Assembly: GCA_944375715.1 (NCBI GenBank) | Contig: CALWAP010000003.1 | Span: forward strand, 36,203-100,202 | Direction of reading: 5' to 3' | Source of the DNA: an uncultured Clostridia bacterium | GTDB taxonomy: Bacteria > Bacillota > Clostridia > Oscillospirales > Butyricicoccaceae | Length of the DNA: 64,000 bases | Shown: positions 7,112-14,054 of the stretch, in pieces | How the letters are laid out: the number at the start of each line of letters is the position of its first letter | Position numbering within the stretch: the stretch's first letter is position 1 | Translations under genes and position numbers: made by a program | Notes under the pieces: model-generated | Database searches by the model: none | Told to the model about the DNA's origin: nothing | What the model saw: only the letters and a program-made list of their open reading frames with translations

Positions 7112-8455
7112 ATGAAGGAAAAGAACGATCTTTACATCGAGCACCTTAAAGGAATGGTCCAGATCCCGACTGTCTCCAGCGCCGACCCCGACAAGACGAG
7201 GGTAGACGACTTCAAGGCATTGCACGCCTATCTGGAAAAGGCATATCCCCTGGTCCACCAGCACCTTGAAAAGGAGGTCTGGGGCAAGGCGGCTTTGGTC
7301 TTCCATTGGAAGGGCACCGGCAAGTCCAAGAACCTGCCTTTGCTGCTTATTGCCCATCAGGACGTCGTGCCCGAGGGCGACCACGCCATGTGGAAGTATC
7401 CCCCCTTCTCCGGCCATGTGGACGAAGAAGGCATCATGTGGGGACGCGGCACCACCGACTGCAAATGCCATATCCAGGCCGAGCTTGACGCTGTCGAGCA
7501 GCTTCTTTCAGAGGGCTTCACCCCTTCCTGCGACATATACCTTGCCTTTGGCTATAACGAGGAAATAATGGGCGGCCCCGGCGCTGCCTGCCAGATAGTG
7601 GCCGACGAGTTTAAGGCAAGGGGCATTCAGTTCGGCATGGTCATCGACGAAGGCCCCGGCGTATCCATGGTCGACGGCGTGCCTGTCGCCATCATCCGCA
7701 CCTGCGAAAAGGGCTATGCCGACCACGAGTTCTATGTGGATGACAAGGGCGGCCACGCTGCCATGCCCCCCGAGCACAACGCTCTGGGCAAGCTGGGCGA
7801 GGCTATGTGGACCCTGGAAGAAAACCCCATGCCCTTAAAGCTCTGCGCCCCCGTTATCGAGATGATGAAGGCCCAGGCCGATTCTACCCCCGGCCGCCTT
7901 GGCGAGCTTTACCGCGATCCCGAGGCAAATTGGGAAGAGCTTAAAGAGCTGTGCGCCAAGACGCCCTCCCTCAACACCTATGTCCGCACGACTACTACCC
8001 CGACCATGGCCAAGGGCAGCGACCAGGCCAATATCCTGCCTGAGCACGCTTCCATCGTGACCAACAGCCGCCTGCTGCCCGGCGATACATTGGATGACCT
8101 GATGGCCCACTTCAAGGCCGTCCTGCCCGATTATGTCGGCGTAAGGCTCATCAAGGGCCACAACGCCCCCAAGATCTCTTCGACCGAAAGCGTCGGTTAC
8201 CGCCTTATCTGCAAGATAACCGAGGACTTAAACCCCGGTGTCAAGTTTGTTCCCGCCATGGTCTACGGCGGCACCGACTCCCGCTATTACTGCGACCTGA
8301 CCCCCACCGACAGCGTTTACCGCTATGGCGGCGGCATCCAGAGCCCCCGCTCGGGCGGCGCCCATGCCGTCAATGAGCATATCGACGCCACCACCCTTTA
8401 CGGCGAGGTCGAGTTCTTTGTAAGGGTCTGCCGTGAGTACGGCGACGCCGAATAA
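7112..8455 (+). CDS. M20-family peptidase (CPS/PM20D1-like), copy 1
   Basis: 447-residue zinc peptidase of the M20 superfamily. Motifs are LLIAHQDVVPEG (first metal His with its following Asp), GRGTTDCK, the catalytic/metal pair in YNEEIMGG, a second-domain His in KGGHAAMPP, and FGGTDSRYY-like YGGTDSRYY near the C-terminus. It likely cleaves dipeptides or N-acyl amino acids in the cytoplasm. I use the ATG at 7112, because the in-frame GTG at 7103 forms part of the ribosome site CGAGGTG. Thirty bases separate it from a near-copy downstream; the two are a tandem duplication sharing length and almost every motif. Confidence 0.88.
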   Translation: MKEKNDLYIEHLKGMVQIPTVSSADPDKTRVDDFKALHAYLEKAYPLVHQHLEKEVWGKAALVFHWKGTGKSKNLPLLLIAHQDVVPEGDHAMWKYPPFSGHVDEEGIMWGRGTTDCKCHIQAELDAVEQLLSEGFTPSCDIYLAFGYNEEIMGGPGAACQIVADEFKARGIQFGMVIDEGPGVSMVDGVPVAIIRTCEKGYADHEFYVDDKGGHAAMPPEHNALGKLGEAMWTLEENPMPLKLCAPVIEMMKAQADSTPGRLGELYRDPEANWEELKELCAKTPSLNTYVRTTTTPTMAKGSDQANILPEHASIVTNSRLLPGDTLDDLMAHFKAVLPDYVGVRLIKGHNAPKISSTESVGYRLICKITEDLNPGVKFVPAMVYGGTDSRYYCDLTPTDSVYRYGGGIQSPRSGGAHAVNEHIDATTLYGEVEFFVRVCREYGDAE

Positions 8456-8485
8456 TGCGCTTAATAAATAAACGAGGTGAATAAA

Positions 8486-9829
8486 ATGAAGTACGACAAC
8501 AAGCTCTTTGCCGAGCACCTTCAGGGAATGGTAAAGATCCCCACGGTCTCCAGCGCCGATCCCGAAAAGACAAGGGTCGATGATTTCAAGGCCCTGCACG
8601 CCTATCTGGAAACGGCTTATCCCCTTATCCACAAGCATCTTACAAAGGAAGTCATAGGCAAGGCAGCCCTGCTTTTCCATTGGAAGGGCACCGGCAAGTC
8701 CAAAAACCTGCCTCTGCTTCTGATGGCCCATCAGGATGTCGTTCCCGAAGGCGACCTTTCGGCCTGGAAGTATCCCCCCTTTGAGGGACATATCGACGAG
8801 GAAGGCATACTCTGGGGCCGCGGCACCACCGACTGCAAGAATGTCATGCAGGCCGAGCTGGACGCCGTTGAAATGCTGCTGGCAGAGGGCTATACCCCCG
8901 ACTGCGACATTTACCTTGCCTTTGGCTATAACGAGGAAATAATGGGCGGCCCCGGCGCCGCCTGCCAGATAATCACCGACGAGCTTAAAAACAGGGGCAT
9001 TCAGTTCGGCATGGTCATCGACGAGGGCGCCGGCGTTTCGGAGAAAAACGGCGTACCCGTGGCCACAATATGCACCTGCGAAAAGGGCTATGCCGACCAC
9101 GAGTTCTATGTCGACGACAAGGGCGGCCACGCTGCCATGCCCCCCGAGCACAACGCCCTGGGCAAGCTGGGCCACGCCATGTGGGTTTTGGAGGAAAACC
9201 CCATGCCCCTCAAGCTGTGCCAGCCTGTTATCGACATGATGAAGGCCCAGGCCGAGTTTACCGAGGGCCGCCTGGGCGAGCTTTTTAAAGACCCAGAGGC
9301 CAATTGGGACGAGCTGAAGGAGATATGCGCCAAGACCCCCTCCCTCAACACCCTTGTCCGCACGACGACCACCCCGACCATGGCCAAGGGCAGCGACCAG
9401 GCCAATATCCTGCCTGAGCACGCTTCGATAATCACCAACAGCCGCCTGCTGCCCGGCGACACCTTAGAGGACCTGATGGCCCACTTCAAGGCCGTCCTGC
9501 CCGATTATGTCGGCGTAAGGCTTGTCAAGGGCCACAACGCCCCCACCATTTCGGTTACCGACAGCGTCGGCTACCGCCTGCTGTGCAAGATAACCGAGGA
9601 TATGCACCCCGGCGTCAAGTTCGTGCCCACCATGGTATTCGGCGGCACCGACTCCCGCTATTACTGCGACCTGACCCCGACCAAGAGCGTCTACCGCTAT
9701 TCGGCCGGTACGGCTTCCCCCCGTTCGGGCGGCGCCCATCAGGTCAACGAGCATATCGACACCGCCACCCTTGCAAGCGCCGTCGAGTTCTTCGTAAGGC
9801 TCTGCCAGGAATACGGAGCTGCCGAATAA
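8486..9829 (+). CDS. M20-family peptidase (CPS/PM20D1-like), copy 2
   Basis: Tandem paralogue of the preceding gene, also 447 residues, with the same ribosome site ACGAGGTG and start context. LLMAHQDVVPEG, GRGTTDCKN, YNEEIMGG, KGGHAAMPPEHN and FGGTDSRYY are all present. Differences cluster in residues likely to line the pocket and in the C-terminal segment: copy 1 has YGGGIQSPRSGG where this copy has YSAGTASPRSGG, so specificity may have diverged. Its own terminator appears to have been split by the AT-rich island that follows. Confidence 0.88.
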   Translation: MKYDNKLFAEHLQGMVKIPTVSSADPEKTRVDDFKALHAYLETAYPLIHKHLTKEVIGKAALLFHWKGTGKSKNLPLLLMAHQDVVPEGDLSAWKYPPFEGHIDEEGILWGRGTTDCKNVMQAELDAVEMLLAEGYTPDCDIYLAFGYNEEIMGGPGAACQIITDELKNRGIQFGMVIDEGAGVSEKNGVPVATICTCEKGYADHEFYVDDKGGHAAMPPEHNALGKLGHAMWVLEENPMPLKLCQPVIDMMKAQAEFTEGRLGELFKDPEANWDELKEICAKTPSLNTLVRTTTTPTMAKGSDQANILPEHASIITNSRLLPGDTLEDLMAHFKAVLPDYVGVRLVKGHNAPTISVTDSVGYRLLCKITEDMHPGVKFVPTMVFGGTDSRYYCDLTPTKSVYRYSAGTASPRSGGAHQVNEHIDTATLASAVEFFVRLCQEYGAAE

Positions 9830-9846
9830 TAAACCTGTTTCTACAT

Positions 9847-9858
9847 AAAAAAGCCCCC
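9847..9858 (+). terminator. Left half of an interrupted terminator
   Basis: AAAAAAGCCCCC, 17 bases after the M20 stop. Its exact reverse complement GGGGGCTTTTTT occurs at 13719-13730. Joined, with a short TAAA-type loop, they would form a terminator of the kind used throughout this window. Confidence 0.7.
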
Positions 9859-9859
9859 T

Positions 9860-9902
9860 AAAGGGAGACACTTCGTAAGGAAGTTGTCTCCCTTTGGCTT
9901 TT
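9860..9902 (+). terminator. Long hairpin at the island's left edge
   Basis: Arms AAAGGGAGACA...TTC (from 9860) and GAAGTTGTCTCCCTTT (to 9895) around loop GTAAG give a stem of about 15 bp. GGCTTTT follows. It could act as a terminator for the upstream M20 gene in place of the split one. Confidence 0.65.
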
Positions 9903-9962
9903 GTAGTCAGCCAGAATGATTGAATTGTAAGGATAATTCAATTCATAACGGAGGATTACACA

Positions 9963-10262
9963 ATGGCAAACTTTATTGAAGAATTTTAATACGGAAACAT
10001 CGAGCCGCAAGCGAGAAGCACAAAACAAAATAAGGCTGTTCAAAAACAAATGAAAATCCTGATGACGAATGAAGATTTTTTGACAACAGCGCTATCTGAT
10101 AAAAACAAAAAGCAATTTCTCGACTATGTAAACGCTTGGAGCATTGTTAACGGAGAATCTAATTTAGACAGTTTTATTATGGGATTTCGCTTAGGAGCTA
10201 AATTTATGCTTGATACTTTCGTCACTTCCGAAACCCCTTTTGAAGATTTATTGAGGGAGTGA
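9963..10262 (+). pseudogene. DUF6809-type mobile-element protein, nonsense codon 9
   Basis: ATG at 9963 with GGAGG upstream encodes MANFIEEF, then TAA where the family (as I recall it) has Tyr. The same frame continues YGNIEPQARSTKQNKAVQKQ and on to FIMGFRLGAKFMLDTF and a stop at 10262, so the intact gene would be 99 codons. Re-initiation at the ATG at 10050 could still yield a 70-residue C-terminal piece, but no ribosome site is seen there. This family is common in clostridial mobile elements; its role is unknown. Confidence 0.8.
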
Positions 10263-10267
10263 CAGTG

Positions 10268-10450
10268 ATGAAAGAAAAATATAACATAGTGCTTAATGAA
10301 TACGAGCGTAAAATTATTATTAACAGCCTGAATGAATTAAGAAACCGTTTGATTGCCAACGGAAGATACACCGACGCAGTTGACGAACTTTTGCTTAAAA
10401 TCATAAACGCAAAGAAAAAGAAGTTCAAAGTGATCTGTAAGGAGGCGTGA
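10268..10450 (+). CDS. Small mobile-element protein, function unknown
   Basis: 60 residues, highly charged and probably helical (EYERKIIINSLNELRNRL, then DAVDELLLKIINAKKKKF). The ATG at 10268 has GAGGGAG nine bases upstream, while an in-frame GTG at 10259 lies inside that site. It follows the DUF6809 remnant by six bases and precedes tnpV by three, the arrangement I recall for such genes in clostridial elements. No catalytic motif is visible. Confidence 0.65.
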   Translation: MKEKYNIVLNEYERKIIINSLNELRNRLIANGRYTDAVDELLLKIINAKKKKFKVICKEA

Positions 10451-10452
10451 TT

Positions 10453-10923
10453 ATGCAAAAGAATATTTATAACGAACAAATAGGTATCAGCTATACATTA
10501 CAAGGCGATTATTATCTTCCTGACCTTACATTACCGTCCGAGAAAGGAAAACACATTGGTATATGGGGGCAGCGTCACGTAAGGTATCTTAAAGGACATC
10601 ATAAAGTGCGATATATTAACCTGCTGACAAGCGGCAAACTGAACAGTTACCTTGCTGATATTGATGAGCAGGCAGAGGAACTGTTTTTTCGGTTGGTAAA
10701 ACAATTCGCCGAAAAAGAAAATGTTGCGGAAAAGCTCAAAGCGAAAGATACTATGCAATGGGTGCAAAAGATGAATAATATCCGCATCAGAGCCACAGAA
10801 ATCGTAAGTAATGATATAAATTTACACCTAAATGACAGTGGCGGTAGGGAGATTAAAAATCTCTCTACCGCCGTTATTTTAATCATCATCTTCATCGTTA
10901 GACCAACCGGATATAATATGTAG
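10453..10923 (+). CDS. tnpV: Transposon-encoded protein TnpV, extended C-terminus
   Basis: TnpV-family protein with LTLPSEKGKHIGIWGQRH, RYLKGHHKVRY, LLTSGKLNSYLADIDEQAEELFFRLVKQ and WVQKMNNIRIRATEIVSND, the conserved block of the family. Its biochemical role is unknown; it travels with transposons of Bacillota. AAGGAGG precedes the ATG at 10453. The usual protein ends about ten residues after RATEIV, near 125 residues. Here it runs on to 156, reading through a long hairpin and 45 bases into the 3' end of the convergent acidic-peptide gene. The native stop was probably lost where the minus-strand cassette was joined. Confidence 0.82.
   Translation: MQKNIYNEQIGISYTLQGDYYLPDLTLPSEKGKHIGIWGQRHVRYLKGHHKVRYINLLTSGKLNSYLADIDEQAEELFFRLVKQFAEKENVAEKLKAKDTMQWVQKMNNIRIRATEIVSNDINLHLNDSGGREIKNLSTAVILIIIFIVRPTGYNM
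10840..10872. terminator. Convergent-gene hairpin at the tnpV/cassette boundary
   Basis: GGCGGTAGGGAGATT, AAA, AATCTCTCTACCGCC: a 15-bp stem with one G-T pair, followed on plus by GTTATTTT. It lies seven bases past the acidic-peptide gene on the minus strand and inside the tnpV extension, so it probably ends the cassette mRNA. Confidence 0.65.
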
Positions 10924-11058
10924 TTCGCCTGAATCCATATCCATTGCCATATTATCGCTCATTCTCATCAATAAATCTCCGTCAGAATCTATTGCCATAT
11001 TGTCAGAGATAGAATGAGTAAAATCACTGTCCTCGAAATCAAAAAAATGCTTACCCAT
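10879..11058 (-). CDS. Small acidic repeat protein, unknown
   Basis: 59 residues, not recognised. Starts MGKHFFDFEDSDF and contains two near-repeats, ISDNMAIDSDGDLLM and MSDNMAMDMDSGELH (about residues 17-31 and 33-47), ending SNDEDDD. It is strongly acidic, with no Cys, signal peptide or membrane segment. GAGGTG sits five bases before the ATG at 11058; the longer frame upstream is not favoured. It is the last gene of a four-gene minus-strand cassette, 20 bases after the zinc-ribbon gene. It could be a metal- or nucleic-acid-mimicking partner, but no function is assigned. Confidence 0.65.
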   Translation of the reverse strand: MGKHFFDFEDSDFTHSISDNMAIDSDGDLLMRMSDNMAMDMDSGELHIISGWSNDEDDD

Positions 11059-11078
11059 ATAGCACCTCACTTGAAAAA

Positions 11079-11759
11079 TCAATAATCATATTTGTTTATT
11101 TCTAAAACTCTGAAGGTTGCATTTTTGAATTGATTTAATTTTTCTTGATCTACGTATTCAAAGGCTTTCAAATATATCTCTTGTCCAGCGCCTAATCTAT
11201 CAGCGTAAATCATATCTGTTTCAATTCTTGTACCGTTTGCATTTACTGCTTCAATTGTTATGTAATAAGTGCATTGTTTTTCAGATTTGTTTTTTACTGT
11301 AATATCAAGAGATGTTTCGGAGAAGTAGCCATTATTAGTCACTTTGAATTCCCCAAAAGAAACATCAACATATTTTTCTAAAATTTCATCTGTCGTTTCT
11401 TCTTTAAACACATCACCAATTGCAGGTATATTAGATTCAATATCATCTGATATGTTACTAAAAGTCGAAGCAGCAAAAACGGTATACAAAATTACAAGAA
11501 TAATAGATAAAACGATTTTTGTTATAAAGCCAATTAAAGCGCCTTTACCTGCTGACTTGGCTCGTTTAGGTTTCTTTCCTTCGTATATAAGAAAGAGGAT
11601 TAAACCAACAATCGGAACAAAAAATCCCAAAATAGCAAACCCAAAACTTGAACTATCTTCAGAAACATTTGCATTGAACTTATTATCAAGCCGTGCCCCG
11701 CAGTTATTACAATATGATGAAGTATCATCTACAATTCTACCACAATTTTTACAATACAT
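11079..11759 (-). CDS. Zinc-ribbon two-pass membrane protein, unknown
   Basis: 226 residues. An N-terminal zinc ribbon (MYCKNCG...YCNNCG, Cys3, 6, 17 and 20) is followed by two hydrophobic segments (about 39-60 and 73-97) with a basic loop GKKPKRAKSAGKG between them. A C-terminal domain of about 110 residues follows (VSFGEFKVTNNGYFSETSLDI ... FRVLEINKYDY is its span), resembling FxLYD-type extracellular beta domains. The ATG at 11759 has GGAGG ten bases upstream; a longer in-frame reading would overlap the preceding gene. It is 22 bases after the nucleotidyltransferase gene. In a signalling or defence module it could be the membrane effector; that is inference. Confidence 0.75.
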   Translation of the reverse strand: MYCKNCGRIVDDTSSYCNNCGARLDNKFNANVSEDSSSFGFAILGFFVPIVGLILFLIYEGKKPKRAKSAGKGALIGFITKIVLSIILVILYTVFAASTFSNISDDIESNIPAIGDVFKEETTDEILEKYVDVSFGEFKVTNNGYFSETSLDITVKNKSEKQCTYYITIEAVNANGTRIETDMIYADRLGAGQEIYLKAFEYVDQEKLNQFKNATFRVLEINKYDY

Positions 11760-11781
11760 AAAAACGTATCCTCCGCTTTTG

Positions 11782-12420
11782 CTATCGATAATACCCGTTT
11801 TGCTGACAGACTTGATGAATTGTTTCAGCAAAAATTGATCTGGATTTTTTATTTTTGTCGGTATTACAATTTTTCTTTTCAATATATGTCTCTCGAACTT
11901 CTGCCCATAAAGAATTATCTTTACAAAATTCTATTTTTCCTCGCAGAAGGCAAAACCCATCTGATTGCTCCGCCCAATAGTATGAATTTGATTTTTTGTT
12001 AAAACGGATATACTCCTGCTGATTTTCACCGTAATTGTTTACAACGGCAAAATCACAACTATACAATATTTGAGAATTTTTTCTATCTTTGACTTTAATG
12101 GTGAACACTCGTGTACTGTCCTCGCAAAAATCATAACTATATTTGTATGCATATTTGTTAAATGCTTTCATAAGTATCTGCTTGATTTCTTTAGCAGAAT
12201 ATTCTTCGTCATCGTCATTAACCATAATATTCACATCAAAATCAAACCCGATATTGCTTTTCACATCGCAGGTTACCATATTTCGCTTTACACTACCGAT
12301 AAATTCGTATTGAAATGTAAAATAGTTTCTAATTTCGTCTTGTACCAGCCCAATCAATTCTATCACTTGATTTTTTAGCGGTGCAATTTCACTTTTCGAG
12401 ATATATTGAAAATAATACAT
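11782..12420 (-). CDS. Nucleotidyltransferase-fold protein (CD-NTase-like motif)
   Basis: 212 residues. The pol-beta-type active site is visible: FIGSVKRN (Gly42-Ser43), then GFDFDVNIMV (Asp60, Asp62) and a third acid in SCDFAVVNN (Asp123). The GS-N(16)-DxD spacing recalls cGAS/DncV-like and OAS-like enzymes rather than the MNT antitoxins, whose GSxARG-DxD is tighter. The rest (RFNKKSNSYYWAEQ, KKSRSIFAETIHQ) is a family I recall only as hypothetical in gut Bacillota. ACGGAG precedes the ATG at 12420. It lies 17 bases after the HTH gene and before the zinc-ribbon gene, in one operon. Product and acceptor are unknown. Confidence 0.72.
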   Translation of the reverse strand: MYYFQYISKSEIAPLKNQVIELIGLVQDEIRNYFTFQYEFIGSVKRNMVTCDVKSNIGFDFDVNIMVNDDDEEYSAKEIKQILMKAFNKYAYKYSYDFCEDSTRVFTIKVKDRKNSQILYSCDFAVVNNYGENQQEYIRFNKKSNSYYWAEQSDGFCLLRGKIEFCKDNSLWAEVRETYIEKKNCNTDKNKKSRSIFAETIHQVCQQNGYYR

Positions 12421-12437
12421 ACTTGTCACTCCGTTTC

Positions 12438-13544
12438 CTAGTATATTTTTTTGAACTTTGGCAGTTGTTCTATTAAAGCATTTATTTCCTCATCATTTAC
12501 TTTTATGTCAACATAAACAGCAATATCATCAACATCACAACTAAACCAATCCGTTCGTCCAGAACTTATTACCCCGCCAAGTTCATTACAAATGCAATAT
12601 GTATCTGCACCAACCTCATTTAAAATTTCTGTATTATGCTTTATTCCGAATTTTAATACATTGATTGCCCTGTGTTTATACTTATCCAAGTGTTCCAATG
12701 CATATCTTAGACAATTGTTTATTATGGGGTTAATTAAATAATATATAATAGAATTAACCTGCTTTTCTCGCTTAACACGGCTTCCTGCCAACACATATTC
12801 ATATGGTCTTCTTTCAAATATTGAATGAAATAAAGCGTCGTTATCTAAAATTATTTCCAAATATTCACTTCGGCAAAAAATAGTATCATTTGAAGCATAG
12901 TATCCGTTTGAGAAAAACATATTGTAAGAATCATAAATATCATTGAACAGTGCTGCATCGTTCATACTTGCAACAAGTCTTGCAAACTCAATGCAATTTT
13001 CAAAGTTTATCCAAGTCATGCCAGAGTCTTTCTTGAACTCAAACTGATTATGATACCATTTGAGTTTTATTCCATATTCTTCGTGAAGGTATCTGATACC
13101 ATTAACCGAATGATATTCAACTACATAATCAAGGAATGTTTTCCCAAATTCATCTGTTTGAGTAAGGATTGATTTTCCATCCTTTGTGAGCAAAAGATCG
13201 AATTCTTCTTTATATAGTTTTGGATCATCAAGGTATGCATAATATCTGAAACCTTTATTAAACGGCACATTATCTTTTTCTGTCGGCAATTTATATGCAT
13301 CTTCATCTAATAATCTTGCCAATGAAACACCAAATATTTTTTCAAGAGGAATAATAAATTCATATTTCAGAGGTCGTTCATCCTTTAACATTTTTGAAAA
13401 ATTTGATTTTTCTTTATTTGCAAATTGATATGCATCTTGTCCCTTGATTCCTAATTCGTGTGCAATATTAACCAACAAGTGACTATACATTTTTATCCCT
13501 TTTAATTTCATATAATGGTCAATATTATTTTTCAAATTCCCCAT
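12438..13544 (-). CDS. HTH protein with unknown C-terminal domain, first gene of cassette
   Basis: 368 residues. The first 80 resemble a Cro/C1-type helix-turn-helix: ANKEKSNFSKMLKDERPLKYEFIIPLEKIFGVSLARLL has the spacing of an XRE domain and the conserved IF-GVSL ending. Residues 90-368 form a large domain without motifs I recognise, rich in Tyr, Asn and Asp, with hydrophobic patches but no membrane segment. GGAGG lies eight bases before the ATG at 13544. Three matching operator-like repeats overlap and flank its promoter, so autoregulation is likely. It could be a regulator with a sensory domain. Confidence 0.7.
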   Translation of the reverse strand: MGNLKNNIDHYMKLKGIKMYSHLLVNIAHELGIKGQDAYQFANKEKSNFSKMLKDERPLKYEFIIPLEKIFGVSLARLLDEDAYKLPTEKDNVPFNKGFRYYAYLDDPKLYKEEFDLLLTKDGKSILTQTDEFGKTFLDYVVEYHSVNGIRYLHEEYGIKLKWYHNQFEFKKDSGMTWINFENCIEFARLVASMNDAALFNDIYDSYNMFFSNGYYASNDTIFCRSEYLEIILDNDALFHSIFERRPYEYVLAGSRVKREKQVNSIIYYLINPIINNCLRYALEHLDKYKHRAINVLKFGIKHNTEILNEVGADTYCICNELGGVISSGRTDWFSCDVDDIAVYVDIKVNDEEINALIEQLPKFKKIY

Positions 13545-13575
13545 AAGGTTGCCTCCATAACTTTTATCTATTTAT

Positions 13576-13604
13576 ATTGTACCAGAAACGCACAGAAAAT
13601 AGTA
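13576..13604 (-). promoter_or_regulatory. Promoter of the four-gene cassette
   Basis: On the minus strand TGG-TACAAT (complement of 13576-13581 for the hexamer) is an extended -10. The -35 position 17 bases upstream (13599-13604) is weak, ACTATT, and touches the first operator repeat. AT-rich DNA follows. Confidence 0.6.
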
Positions 13605-13683
13605 GTCGTTTAAGACAACTTTTGTAGTCTGTTTTGACTTTGATAAAAATTCACGCCCAAAACAATATAGTCAAATTTGACTA
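13603..13683. promoter_or_regulatory. Three TAGTC-N6-GAC operator repeats
   Basis: TAGTC-N6-GACAA at 13603-13618, TAGTC-N6-GACTT at 13625-13640 and the perfect 16-bp palindrome TAGTCAAATTTGACTA at 13668-13683. Starts are 22 and 43 bases apart, about two and four helical turns, so all face the same side of the DNA. They lie just upstream of and against the cassette promoter, fitting a dimeric HTH repressor or activator. Confidence 0.7.
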
Positions 13684-13718
13684 CTAATTTCAAATTTAAA
13701 AACAGAAAAATTATAAAT

Positions 13719-13730
13719 GGGGGCTTTTTT
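13719..13730 (+). terminator. Right half of the interrupted terminator
   Basis: GGGGGCTTTTTT, the exact reverse complement of 9847-9858. G+C-rich host sequence resumes here. Confidence 0.7.
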
Positions 13731-14054
13731 CTTTTATAAATGCCTGTTTTCCGACGTTTCGGGCCGATGATTTACGCATCAGCGCAAGCTGTCCGCTGCA
13801 TAGATCCCGTCAAAAGCAAATAAAACAAGGGGCAGAGTTCAGCCGGCAGGGACATTTGTCCTGCTATGCTGCAAGGAATATCCTCCTTTTGCCTTTTCGC
13901 GTAAGGGCAAATAGGCTCTTTGCCCTATCCGGTCTATTCTTCTTAAAAACAAAAAAGCCCCTCATACGAGGGGCTTTTAGCGTAAGGGCATATCGTCCTT
14001 TCGCATGCCATATCGCCCTTTTGTGCTTTACGGACGGTTTTCAGTTTTTTTGCC
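13731..14054. other. Non-coding spacer beyond the island
   Basis: No gene is supported. It contains two copies of GCGTAAGGGCA (near 13909 and 13979), each followed by a short arm resembling GGGCAAA...TTTGCCC, and one terminator. Nothing else was recognised. Confidence 0.5.
13951..13978 (-). terminator. Terminator downstream of the DUF1648 gene
   Basis: AAAAAAGCCCCTC-ATAC-GAGGGGCTTTT, symmetric; it lies about 77 bases beyond the stop of the minus-strand gene. Confidence 0.75.

Larger units (their letters stand above)
9859..13718. mobile_element. AT-rich inserted island (about 3.86 kb)
   Basis: The base composition changes abruptly from G+C-rich to A+T-rich and back. The plus strand holds remnants typical of clostridial transposons and conjugative elements (DUF6809 pseudogene, small protein, TnpV). 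The minus strand holds a four-gene cassette with its own promoter and operators. The edges fall between the two halves of a terminator. TAAA occurs at both edges (9859-9862 and 13714-13717) and could be a target duplication. No integrase, transposase or terminal inverted repeat is visible, so the island is a non-autonomous or decayed element; exact ends are uncertain by a few bases. Confidence 0.75.

Noticed and set aside
8228..9421. Minus-strand open frame of 397 codons under the tandem M20 genes
   Set aside because: Its repeats simply mirror the duplicated M20 genes on the other strand.
9898..13629. Direct repeat CTTTTGTAGTC at 9898-9908 and 13619-13629 as attachment sites
   Set aside because: Eleven bases, partly low complexity, and both copies lie inside the island rather than at its edges; chance or a shared operator half-site is as likely.
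9859..13718. Classical insertion sequence with terminal inverted repeats
   Set aside because: The two edges do not form inverted repeats and no transposase frame is present.
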